Assembly (NCBI GenBank): GCA_938016235.1
Contig: CALLPU010000557.1
Coordinates: 1-5,824 of the forward strand
Length of the DNA: 5,824 nucleotides
Reading direction: 5' to 3'
From: an uncultured Granulosicoccus sp.
Lineage (GTDB): Bacteria > Pseudomonadota > Gammaproteobacteria > Granulosicoccales > Granulosicoccaceae
Below are positions 1-5,824 of the stretch, in pieces. Numbering within the stretch: position 1 is the first letter of the stretch; every line of letters begins with the position of its first letter. The position numbers were made by a program, and so were the translations under genes. The notes beneath the pieces are model-generated. The model saw only the letters and a program-made list of their open reading frames with translations, was not told the origin of the DNA and ran no database searches.

Positions 1-2336
1 CTGGTAGCTGTTGATCCAGTGAAACAAACGCCGCCGATTCCAGGGTCCGAGGTGAGTCTTGCGCCCACTGATTGTCCAGAACCTGGTAGCAGCTGAAGTG
101 CTGTTGACGGTATTCCGGCCTCCAGTAACAGGGTGACTGCCTGGGCTGCCACGAGCGGTGTCTGCTCTGCAGGTTTTGCCAGTACGGTATTGCCAGCTGC
201 CAGTGCACCAGCAATCTGCCCTGTGAAAATTGCCAGCGGAAAGTTCCAGGGACTGACGCACACAACCACACCGTGTGCAGTGTTTTCCTCATTTGCGCGC
301 GCTTGCCGCTTTTGCTCGTGATCGCAACTGACGGCCGCATAATAGCGAAGGAAATCTACCGCTTCACGAACTTCCGAAATAGCGTCGTTAAGTGTTTTAC
401 CTGCCTCACGGCAGAGCACCGCACAGAACTGTGCCATGTGGGCTTCGTAAGCGTCGGCAGCGTCGTTGAGATAGCCTGCTCGGGTTGTTGCCGGTGTTGA
501 ATACCAGCTGGATGCATACTGTTTGGCAACAGCGATGGCGTGTTCGATATCATCGGCGGTAGCTTCACGAACATGGCCAATGAGATCGGATGCATCGTTC
601 GGCGAATATACCGGTACATCCGGTGGCAAGACGGCCCGATCATGCAACAGGGGTGCGGCTGACCATTGCGTTTGAACAAAGGCTTCACGCTCGTTGAGCA
701 ACGGTTCGACCGATGCGGGGTCATTGATCCTGAAGCCTTTCGAATTGGCTCGTTGAGGTTGATAGATATCCAGCGGATGAGCAATGGCGGGGTGCACAAT
801 GGACGATGCGTTGCGTACCTCTCGCACGGGGCATCGGGCGACAGTCTCTGGTGCTATACGATGATCCACGATTTGATTGACGAAGGAACTGTTGGCACCG
901 TTTTCCAGCAAGCGTCTCACCAGGTAGGCCAGCAAGTCGCGATGGGCACCTACCGGGGCATAGATTCGACAGCGTGTTTGATGTTGCTGATGGACGCGTT
1001 CATGCAGTGATTCCCCCATGCCGTGCAAACGCTGAAACTCGTAGCTGTGCGTGTCGTTACCCGCCATACGGAGTATGGCGCAGACACTGTGAGCATTGTG
1101 CGTGGCAAATTGCGGGTAGATGTATTCTCGATTCGCGAGCAGTCGTTCTGCACAGCAAAGATAGCTGACATCCGTGCTGCTCTTTCGCGTGAACACGGGA
1201 AAGGAAGCCAGTCCGAGCTCCTGTGCCTGTTTGATTTCACTGTCCCAATATGCCCCCTTGACCAGACGCACCATGATCTTTCGATCCGCCAGACGCGTGG
1301 CGGCCAGTAGCCAGTCAATAACCGGTAAAGCACGTCGACTATAGGCCTGGACGACGACGCCAAGACCGTCCCAGCCGGCTAGAGCAGGATCTTGCAATAA
1401 CGCATCGATAACGTCGAGAGACAGGTCGAGTCGGTCGGCTTCCTCAGCGTCGATATTGAAGCCGATACCTGCCTGTGCAGCTTGCCTTGCCAGTGATGAG
1501 ACGATGGGCAACAACTCGCTCATGACCTGCTGGCGGTGGCTATATTCGTAACGAGGGTGCAACGCCGAAAGCTTCACGGAAATGCCCGGTTTTTCCCGGA
1601 TGCTATTTCCCGATACGTGCGACAGATGTTCAATCGCATCGGCATAAGCCCGGGTGTAGCGTTGGGCATCGTCAAAGGTATGGGCAGCTTCTCCGAGCAT
1701 GTCGTAAGAATAGGTGTAGCCCTTCTGTTCCAATGCTCTGGCGTGTTCGATAGCCTGCTGTATGTTCTGCCCGAGCACGAATTGACGACCCAGCAGCTTC
1801 ATGGATTGGCCCACGGCGGTACGCACCACCGGCTCACCCACACGCTTTAACAACGCCGTCAATGATCGTGTGGGCTGTTCGGAATCATCCAGCAAGCGGC
1901 CAGTCAATAGCAGTGCCCATGTCGATGCGTTCACCAGGGGTGAACTGGATTGACCCAGATGCGCCGCCCAGTCAGAACTCTCCAGTTTGTCGGCAATCAG
2001 CTCATCGATAGTGGCAGCGTCGGGAACGCGCAGCAGTGCCTCTGCCAGACACATGAGCCCAACGCCTTCCGGCGTAGACAATCCGTATTCCGACAGGAAG
2101 CTCTCCATCATGGTGGGCTTGTTGTGCTCACGCAGCAGGCTTACCAGATCAGCGGCATCGGACTGAATGAGATCCAACGAGGCATCTGACAGGCTCAATT
2201 GTCCCATCAGCAGGTTGACGACCTCTGGTTCCTGCATCACGTAGCGGGCACGAAGCTGTGCACGCAAATCGTCCAGTTCGTACTGTGCGGTCTGAACGGA
2301 GGAGTGCGGGGCGATGGCGGAGTGCGTAGAATTCAT
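1..2336 (-). CDS. putA: PutA-type bifunctional proline dehydrogenase / delta-1-pyrroline-5-carboxylate (P5C) dehydrogenase, C-terminus cut by window edge
   Basis: PutA oxidises proline to P5C with FAD, then oxidises glutamate semialdehyde to glutamate with NAD+. It is normally peripheral to the inner membrane and passes electrons to quinone. The frame is open for 778 codons from ATG 2336-2334 to the window edge. The PRODH barrel residues are all visible: Lys255 in SVKLSALHPRY, Asp296 in NIDAEEADRL, Tyr459 in RIYAPVG, and Arg474, Arg475 and Glu478 in YLVRRLLENGAN. Their spacing matches E. coli Lys329, Asp370, Tyr540, Arg555, Arg556 and Glu559, apart from a 7-residue gap between Asp296 and Tyr459. 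The aldehyde dehydrogenase half begins with SPWNFP (Asn698), LAKPAEQTP (Lys721) and FTGS (772-775). Its catalytic Cys and any C-terminal extra domain lie outside the window. The N-terminus is about 74 residues shorter than in E. coli and shows no ribbon-helix-helix, so this PutA is probably an enzyme only and not a repressor of its own gene. GAGGT at 2352-2348, 11 nt before ATG, is a plausible but distant ribosome site. No frameshift was seen. Confidence 0.97.
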   Translation of the reverse strand, partial: MNSTHSAIAPHSSVQTAQYELDDLRAQLRARYVMQEPEVVNLLMGQLSLSDASLDLIQSDAADLVSLLREHNKPTMMESFLSEYGLSTPEGVGLMCLAEALLRVPDAATIDELIADKLESSDWAAHLGQSSSPLVNASTWALLLTGRLLDDSEQPTRSLTALLKRVGEPVVRTAVGQSMKLLGRQFVLGQNIQQAIEHARALEQKGYTYSYDMLGEAAHTFDDAQRYTRAYADAIEHLSHVSGNSIREKPGISVKLSALHPRYEYSHRQQVMSELLPIVSSLARQAAQAGIGFNIDAEEADRLDLSLDVIDALLQDPALAGWDGLGVVVQAYSRRALPVIDWLLAATRLADRKIMVRLVKGAYWDSEIKQAQELGLASFPVFTRKSSTDVSYLCCAERLLANREYIYPQFATHNAHSVCAILRMAGNDTHSYEFQRLHGMGESLHERVHQQHQTRCRIYAPVGAHRDLLAYLVRRLLENGANSSFVNQIVDHRIAPETVARCPVREVRNASSIVHPAIAHPLDIYQPQRANSKGFRINDPASVEPLLNEREAFVQTQWSAAPLLHDRAVLPPDVPVYSPNDASDLIGHVREATADDIEHAIAVAKQYASSWYSTPATTRAGYLNDAADAYEAHMAQFCAVLCREAGKTLNDAISEVREAVDFLRYYAAVSCDHEQKRQARANEENTAHGVVVCVSPWNFPLAIFTGQIAGALAAGNTVLAKPAEQTPLVAAQAVTLLLEAGIPSTALQLLPGSGQSVGARLTSDPGIGGVCFTGSTAT

Positions 2337-2409
2337 CCCGGCTGGTGACCTCAGTTGTCTGTAGCAGAATAGGGTTCAGTAGTCGAGTATGCTTGGGTTG
2401 TTGCGGATT

Positions 2410-2449
2410 ATTCGGCTGATTTGCGGTTTGCCGAGGAGAATTCGGCTGA
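2410..2449 (+). repeat. 10-bp direct repeat ATTCGGCTGA with 30-bp period
   Basis: ATTCGGCTGA is found at 2410-2419 and at 2440-2449, a start-to-start distance of exactly 30 bp, or close to three helical turns. TTGCGG also recurs at 2401-2406 and 2421-2426, so this stretch is locally repetitive. Repeats in helical phase between divergent genes fit a pair of binding sites for a dimeric regulator, but no family consensus was recognised. Confidence 0.5.
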
Positions 2450-2517
2450 AATTACGCGTGCAAAGGCGTGGATGTTCGTGTCAATGTGTCAGCGGAAGCG
2501 GGTTGCGAAGAACTCGT

Positions 2518-2523
2518 TATAAA
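2518..2523 (+). promoter_or_regulatory. Possible -10 element for the glycosyltransferase gene
   Basis: TATAAA matches the sigma-70 -10 consensus at five of six positions and lies 40 bp before the ATG at 2564. No good TTGACA-like hexamer lies 16-18 bp upstream (the bases there are GAAGCG-like), and there is no TG extension. The promoter may be activator-dependent, or the match may be chance in an AT-rich patch. Confidence 0.3.
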
Positions 2524-2563
2524 CAATTAAAGTGTGGGTTGTTGCGTGTATCAGCGCAGAGTT

Positions 2564-3466
2564 ATGAAAATCTTGTACTTGGCTGTTCACAGACATCGGG
2601 GGTGGGGCGCAGAGCACTGGTTGTCGCGTGCTTTTGAGCGTCTCGGCTGTTCTGTCGAACGGTTCGACTATCGTCAAAAGCGCAGGCAGTTCATGCCCTG
2701 GTGGCTGATAGCCCGTCAGTTGCACCAGTTACAGGACACTTTCAAGCCCGACATCGTTCTGCTGCAGCGGGCAGAAAAAATGCCGGCCACTGTTCCTGCG
2801 TTGTTCCCCATGCCCGTCGTTTTCTGGAGCACTGAGCAACTGGTGCGCAGACGTGACGTTGATCAGCTGCTGGTGGCTGATACTCACTTCGCGTGGGTCT
2901 ATGTCCATACATACACCTGTGCAGACTACGTAAAGCAGCATTTTCCGGCACTGGCACCCAAGGTCTCGGTGATGCATAACGCCACCGGTATGGAAACCTT
3001 GAGCGATGAGCAAGAGCGACCGCGTCTAGCGGTATTCAATCGAAATTTGTCTGCGCGTAGAAAACGCTGGCTCTCAGCGTGTGACGATCTGGTCGATGTC
3101 GTGGAAGGTCAGTTTGGTGAACCGTACTTTCGAACCTTGAGCACTTCTCGCATAGCAGTGAACATACATTTTTCTGATGAGTGTCTCGATGACTTTGAAA
3201 CGGGTATTTACGAGGCACTGGCCAGCGGATGTGCGGTCATCAGCGAGGGGCTCGATTCTCGAACCGTGCAGGATCTGGCCATGCAGGATGCCGTGCTGCA
3301 AGTGGGTTCACCTGAAGAAATGCGCACTGCCATTGAGTATTTGCGAGACAACCCGCCGGAGCTGCAACGAAGAGTGGAAGCCGGTAAGCAGGCTATCAGA
3401 GCGAATCTGTGGGATGCACGAGCCACACAGATGATTGAAAAGTTCGAGCAGCTGGTTAACCCGTAA
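2564..3466 (+). CDS. GT-B-fold glycosyltransferase, group 1 / CgeB-like
   Basis: This 300-residue protein probably transfers a sugar from a nucleotide donor to an unknown acceptor in the cytoplasm. It opens with a Rossmann-type strand (MKILYLAVHRHRGWGAEH). The N-terminal half carries KPDIVLLQRAEKMP (61-74) and PVVFWSTEQL (84-93), as in the first lobe of GT-B enzymes. The C-terminal half has SRIAVNIHFSDE (195-206) and then FETGIYEALASGCAVISEG (211-229), the donor-binding block typical of group 1 enzymes of the CgeB/Glyco_trans_1_2 type. The final helix, about 250-300, is charged. There is no signal peptide or membrane span. An in-frame GTG at 2534 would add ten residues (MGCCVYQRRV) that do not resemble a family start, and the Rossmann strand begins right at ATG 2564, so the ATG is preferred; its ribosome site is weak (GCAGAG). 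No sugar-synthesis, transport or other glycosyltransferase gene lies next to it, so acceptor and product cannot be guessed. The fold is fairly sure, the role unknown. Confidence 0.8.
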   Translation: MKILYLAVHRHRGWGAEHWLSRAFERLGCSVERFDYRQKRRQFMPWWLIARQLHQLQDTFKPDIVLLQRAEKMPATVPALFPMPVVFWSTEQLVRRRDVDQLLVADTHFAWVYVHTYTCADYVKQHFPALAPKVSVMHNATGMETLSDEQERPRLAVFNRNLSARRKRWLSACDDLVDVVEGQFGEPYFRTLSTSRIAVNIHFSDECLDDFETGIYEALASGCAVISEGLDSRTVQDLAMQDAVLQVGSPEEMRTAIEYLRDNPPELQRRVEAGKQAIRANLWDARATQMIEKFEQLVNP

Positions 3467-3488
3467 TGCCGTCCGGAAAAAACAGGGA

Positions 3489-4265
3489 TCAGGTGTCGTG
3501 CTGCGTATCACGCGTGGTTTTGCCCGTAAACATGTAGCCTGCCCCGCGAACGGTCTTTATCCACTCAAATCCATCTTCGAGTTCTATTTTCTTACGTAAC
3601 TGGGCGACGTGATTATCGACGAGGCGATCGCTGGGGTGCCAGTCACGCCCGGTGAGCCGCTCCATCAAATGCTCTCTTGACAATACCCGTTGAGGGCTGG
3701 ATACAAATATTTCCAGCAAGTCGTACTCGGTAGTGGTGAGGTTGATCAGCTCCTGGTCAGTATCAAGCAGCTCTCGCCGGGCCGGAATCAATACCCAATC
3801 ACCAAAGCGCAGCACTTCGATCGGTTCGCTCATGGTCTCTACAGACCGCTTTTCCAGCGTACCGGGACCTGGAGACATGCGTGATCGACGCAGCACGGAT
3901 CGTACGCGGGCGATAAGTTCTCGAATGAGAAACGGCTTGGTAATGTAATCATCGGCCCCGAGCTCCAGCCCAAGCACCGTATCGATCAGGTCGACCCTTC
4001 CAGTCACTAGAATTATGGGAATCTCACTTAGCTTCCGAATGTCCCGCACCAGGTCGAGTCCATTTTCTTTGTCCAGCAACACATCCATGGTAATGAGATC
4101 GACACGAAATTCGTCCAGCTGCCGGTAGACGTCTTCGCTGGTGCCTGCTTCAAGCACACTAAACCCTTCCGCTTGCAGGGACGAGCGGAGCAGATCCCGA
4201 ATACGTGGATCATCGTCAACGACCAGAACGGTGGCCGGATTATTCACTCTGGAATGAGATGGCAC
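3489..4265 (-). CDS. OmpR/PhoB-family DNA-binding response regulator, no partner kinase in view
   Basis: This is a two-component transcription regulator: a histidine kinase phosphorylates the receiver domain, and the C-terminal winged helix binds DNA. Numbering from GTG 4265 gives 258 residues. The receiver (about 12-126) has TVLVVDDDP with acidic residues 17-19, phospho-acceptor Asp61 in LITMDVLLDKENG, Thr88 in ILVTG, Tyr107 and Lys110 in ADDYITKPF. The winged helix (about 149-248) has LTTTEYDLLEIF, recognition helix SDRLVDNHVAQLRKKIE (212-228) and wing IKTVRGAGYMF (236-246). A linker of about 25 residues separates them. GTG 4265 is chosen because AGGA at 4274-4271 sits 5 nt before it; a TTG at 4301 would give 270 residues but has no ribosome site, and GTG 4247 is also possible. 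The usual Pro after the phospho-acceptor (LP) is Asp here. No kinase gene is adjacent within the window. The gene ends 22 bp from the convergent glycosyltransferase and faces away from the TolB-like gene across a shared control region. Confidence 0.93.
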   Translation of the reverse strand: MPSHSRVNNPATVLVVDDDPRIRDLLRSSLQAEGFSVLEAGTSEDVYRQLDEFRVDLITMDVLLDKENGLDLVRDIRKLSEIPIILVTGRVDLIDTVLGLELGADDYITKPFLIRELIARVRSVLRRSRMSPGPGTLEKRSVETMSEPIEVLRFGDWVLIPARRELLDTDQELINLTTTEYDLLEIFVSSPQRVLSREHLMERLTGRDWHPSDRLVDNHVAQLRKKIELEDGFEWIKTVRGAGYMFTGKTTRDTQHDT

Positions 4266-4270
4266 GTCAA

Positions 4271-4274
4271 TCCT
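4271..4274 (-). promoter_or_regulatory. Ribosome binding site that decides the response regulator start
   Basis: On the minus strand AGGA is followed by TTGAC and then GTG (4265-4263), a spacing of 5 nt. Neither the upstream TTG at 4301 nor the downstream GTG at 4247 has a comparable site, so this motif favours the 258-residue form. Confidence 0.5.
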
Positions 4275-4329
4275 GTGGCGTGTATCGCCAGAACCTGCCA
4301 AATCATAACGGTGTTGGTATAAGGCATCC

Positions 4330-4362
4330 AGCGTTCAATGCTCAAGAAATAGTAGTTGTCAA
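4330..4362 (-). promoter_or_regulatory. Possible promoter and operator for the response regulator gene
   Basis: On the minus strand a perfect TTGACA lies at 4362-4357. A 17-bp spacer leads to ATTGAA (4339-4334), a poor -10. That weak -10 lies inside an imperfect 13-bp palindrome, AGCGTTCAATGCT, at 4330-4342 (AGCnTTnAAnGCT symmetry). A strong -35 with a poor -10 covered by a palindrome would suit a regulated promoter. The start of transcription would fall about 60 bp before the GTG at 4265. Promoter prediction by eye is unreliable. Confidence 0.35.
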
Positions 4363-4380
4363 TACGTGATAATACGCGTT
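4361..4380 (+). repeat. Tandem 10-bp repeat AATACGTGAT / AATACGCGTT
   Basis: Two abutting 10-bp units share eight of ten bases (AATACGnGnT). OmpR/PhoB-family regulators typically bind as dimers to direct repeats of 10-11 bp, so this is a reasonable candidate site for the regulator encoded alongside. The repeat touches the TTGACA hexamer on the minus strand, where bound protein could activate or block transcription. The assignment is inferred from geometry; no known consensus was matched. Confidence 0.45.
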
Positions 4381-4530
4381 CACTCCGTAAACGGAATTTA
4401 TTTGCATATTTTCCAACTGTTCATTACGTTTCTCTGACTCTACGCCGACAAAACTCGGTCAATAGTCAGTCTAATGTTTACATTTGCCATTGATACTAGG
4501 TCTCATCAGAAATTGATCTTACCGCCAGAG

Positions 4531-4549
4531 GTCTTCAACAGCTGAAGAC
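4531..4549. repeat. Perfect 7-bp inverted repeat GTCTTCA-ACAGC-TGAAGAC
   Basis: GTCTTCA at 4531-4537 and its exact reverse complement TGAAGAC at 4543-4549 flank the 5-bp spacer ACAGC. The repeat ends 54 bp before the preferred ATG at 4604. As RNA it would be a small hairpin in the leader; as DNA it resembles a dimer operator. No T-run follows on either strand, so it is not a Rho-independent terminator. Confidence 0.5.
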
Positions 4550-4603
4550 GGTGTGCTGCGTTGTACGGTGAGCAAATCAGCGGCATTGACTGAGACCTTC
4601 GAG

Positions 4604-5824
4604 ATGATCAACACACATTCCAGCCAATCGGTACTTGTAGAAACTGATCCATCCGTAATCCGTGCTGAGCTCGCTCGTCTGCTCAGTGAGCGCCGATTTT
4701 CCGGTGCGCCGCAGATGTCAGCGTTTTTACGTTATATCGTGCAGGAAACGCTGGATGGGAACGCCGACAGGATAAAGGCGTTTTCGGTCGGTGTGGATGC
4801 GTTGGGCAAGCCCGACACATTCGATGCACAGACGGACCCCTCGGTTCGGGTGCTGGCCCTGCGTCTGCGTAAAACGCTGGCAGCGATCTATGAGGACACT
4901 AGCGGTTGTCTGGCCATCATAGATCTGAAGGTTGGCACGTACGTTCCAACGTTCTACAAACCTGTCATGGCCAGACCATCACCGGTACCAGACACGGTTA
5001 AGGCAGGTGAGTCAGCGGTGGTGACACCTATCGCCAAGCAGCCAGCAGTCGAGACCCGTCGACGAGTTACTTCGAACACGGCATCAGCGCCGCAGGACTG
5101 TTCTGTACTGGTAGCCACCGGTGAAGCACGCAACCAGGACATCGAGTCTGATGTCGGCAGGGCGTCGGCGCAAGCCAGTTCTGCCGGTGGCTCGTCTGCT
5201 CGACGCACCTTGCAGCACACGGCAACCATGGTGGCAGACGACGCAGGCGCATTCACTAAGTGGGTATACGCTGCTGCGGCGATTTTGCTGATAGCTGCCT
5301 GGCAGATCGCGGCAAGCAAGTCTGACGTTCAGGCAGGCACACATGGCAACGCCGGGAAAATCGTTGTTGCGCACTCCACCGCTGGCGAGAGTGCTGGTTT
5401 GGATATACAACCAGCCTTGCCGCTGCGTCCCACCATAGTAGTGCGCGGTAGCAGCGGTGCGCTGGATGTCGAACGTAAGATCCTGTTGATGCTGACATCC
5501 AATTTTATGCAGGCCGGTACCGTGAATGTCATAAAGCAAAGCGATGCAAAATCAGCACGAGCATTTCGGCCTGGAGAATATCAGCTCTATTTGAACGGCT
5601 ACAGTGTGGAAGACGAGGTACGAGTAGACACACAGATCGTCCGCTTGTCGGACGGGCAGATGCTGTTTGCAAAGACGGTGGTACTGGAAGACGCAGGTTT
5701 TGAGTTCTCTGCGCAAGATCTTGGCAATATCGAGAGTCTAGCGTCAGGTATTGCCAGCGTGCAGGGTCCGGTGTACGAGGATTACTGCACACGATACGCA
5801 AATGATTCACTTGGCGATTGCTCT
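4604..5824 (+). CDS. Single-span membrane protein with conserved cytoplasmic N-terminal domain and TolB/FlgO-like outer domain, C-terminus cut by window edge
   Basis: The frame is open for 407 codons to the window edge. Residues about 16-118 form a conserved domain: IRAELARLLSERRFSG, MSAFLRYIVQETLDG, RIKAFSVGVDALGKPDTFD, a QTDPSVRVLALRLRKTL block (76-92) and DLKVGTYVPTFYK. This is the N-terminal domain found in many proteobacterial proteins loosely annotated as adenylate cyclase or TolB-like; I know no firmly proven function for it. Residues about 120-216 are a low-complexity Ala/Ser/Thr/Val linker, likely disordered. One hydrophobic span, about 220-238 (WVYAAAAILLIAAWQIAAS), predicts N-in, C-out. 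The outer part has IVVRGSSGALDVERKILLMLTSNF, TQIVRLSDGQMLFAKTV and LASGIASVQGPVYEDY, resembling TolB-like domains. No cyclase domain is present in the visible part. ATG 4604 is used because the conserved domain begins soon after; in-frame GTG at 4568 or 4553 are alternatives, and none has a good ribosome site. It is divergent from the response regulator and may be its target. Family placement is moderately sure; function is not known. Confidence 0.8.
   Translation, partial: MINTHSSQSVLVETDPSVIRAELARLLSERRFSGAPQMSAFLRYIVQETLDGNADRIKAFSVGVDALGKPDTFDAQTDPSVRVLALRLRKTLAAIYEDTSGCLAIIDLKVGTYVPTFYKPVMARPSPVPDTVKAGESAVVTPIAKQPAVETRRRVTSNTASAPQDCSVLVATGEARNQDIESDVGRASAQASSAGGSSARRTLQHTATMVADDAGAFTKWVYAAAAILLIAAWQIAASKSDVQAGTHGNAGKIVVAHSTAGESAGLDIQPALPLRPTIVVRGSSGALDVERKILLMLTSNFMQAGTVNVIKQSDAKSARAFRPGEYQLYLNGYSVEDEVRVDTQIVRLSDGQMLFAKTVVLEDAGFEFSAQDLGNIESLASGIASVQGPVYEDYCTRYANDSLGDCS

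Larger units (their letters stand above)
2394..2546 (+). repeat. 12-bp direct repeat TGGGTTGTTGCG, two copies
   Basis: TGGGTTGTTGCG occurs at 2394-2405 and again at 2535-2546, 141 bp apart. The second copy lies in the leader of the glycosyltransferase gene, just before the ATG at 2564. A 12-bp exact match inside a 227-bp gap is unlikely by chance, though the sequence is low in complexity (G and T only, apart from one C). It could be a protein site or the remnant of a small duplication; the sequence does not decide. Confidence 0.5.
2337..2563. promoter_or_regulatory. Divergent intergenic region between putA and the glycosyltransferase gene
   Basis: This 227-bp gap separates two divergently transcribed genes and must hold both promoters. 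Open frames crossing it have no family resemblance, so I treat it as non-coding. It contains the putA ribosome site (GAGGT on the minus strand, 2352-2348), a TATAAA hexamer on the plus strand at 2518-2523, and two sets of short direct repeats listed separately. I found no convincing -35/-10 pair for putA on the minus strand; TATTCT near 2375 is the best -10-like match and lacks a good -35. Confidence 0.6.
4266..4603. promoter_or_regulatory. Divergent control region between the response regulator and the TolB-like membrane protein
   Basis: This gap of about 340 bp is richer in A and T than the flanking genes, especially at 4330-4520, and must promote transcription both ways. It holds a ribosome site for the regulator, a perfect TTGACA on the minus strand, a tandem 10-bp repeat and an inverted repeat, listed separately. 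On the plus strand TCTAAT (4470-4475) with CCGACA (4445-4450) is the best promoter-like pair, but its 19-bp spacer makes it weak. GTCAATA occurs at 4358-4364 and 4458-4464, exactly 100 bp apart, which may be chance. No RNA gene or small reading frame is supported here. Confidence 0.6.

Noticed and set aside
356..799. 147-codon open frame on the minus strand inside putA
   Set aside because: It lies in another frame on the same strand as putA, which has unbroken family motifs across the region; the protein has no recognisable pattern.
2389..2637. 82-codon plus-strand frame spanning the putA-glycosyltransferase gap
   Set aside because: It overlaps the start of the glycosyltransferase in another frame, is made largely of the local repeats, and has an Arg/Cys/Gly-rich composition with no family resemblance.
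3467..3488. Possible bidirectional terminator between the convergent genes, with a run of six A at 3477-3482
   Set aside because: The A-run would read as a U-run after the regulator stop on the minus strand, but no stable GC-rich stem comes directly before it; the best stems are only 4 bp and about 20 nt away.
4458..4464. GTCAATA repeated at exactly 100 bp (4358 and 4458)
   Set aside because: A 7-bp match in an AT-rich gap of about 340 bp is expected by chance often enough, and the flanking bases do not extend it.
5084..5539. 151-codon and 121-codon open frames antisense to the TolB-like gene
   Set aside because: They are shadows of a moderately GC-rich plus-strand gene; the plus-strand frame has conserved motifs and a membrane span, while these have neither.
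4604..5824. Calling the right-hand gene an adenylate cyclase, as similar proteins are often named
   Set aside because: No class III cyclase domain or its metal-binding and substrate-binding motifs appear in the 407 visible residues; the name would rest only on annotation habit.

Overview
The window reads as chromosomal DNA of a proteobacterium, perhaps a gammaproteobacterium. The lineage is a weak inference. It rests on a trifunctional-length PutA very close to the proteobacterial type, an OmpR-type response regulator, moderately GC-rich genes with AT-richer gaps, and a one-span envelope protein of a family common in proteobacteria. I saw no tRNA, rRNA, insertion sequence, CRISPR array, integrase or other sign of a mobile element.

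Layout: (1) 1-2336, minus strand: the first 778 residues of a PutA-type proline dehydrogenase / P5C dehydrogenase, cut by the left edge of the window. (2) 2337-2563: a non-coding gap between divergent genes, with short direct repeats. (3) 2564-3466, plus strand: a complete 300-residue GT-B-like glycosyltransferase, convergent with the next gene across only 22 bp. (4) 3489-4265, minus strand: a complete OmpR/PhoB-family response regulator with no histidine kinase beside it. (5) 4266-4603: an AT-richer divergent control region with a consensus -35 hexamer, a tandem 10-bp repeat and a perfect 7-bp inverted repeat. (6) 4604-5824, plus strand: a gene running off the right edge. It encodes a conserved cytoplasmic N-terminal domain, a low-complexity linker, one membrane span and a TolB/FlgO-like outer domain.

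How the genes relate: PutA and the glycosyltransferase look like independent single-gene units. The most suggestive arrangement is the response regulator divergent from the membrane-anchored TolB-like protein, with repeats typical of a regulator site between them. This suggests, but does not show, that the regulator controls itself and the envelope protein. I found no convincing new multi-gene system. The right-hand protein and its shared control region are the parts most worth a second look.
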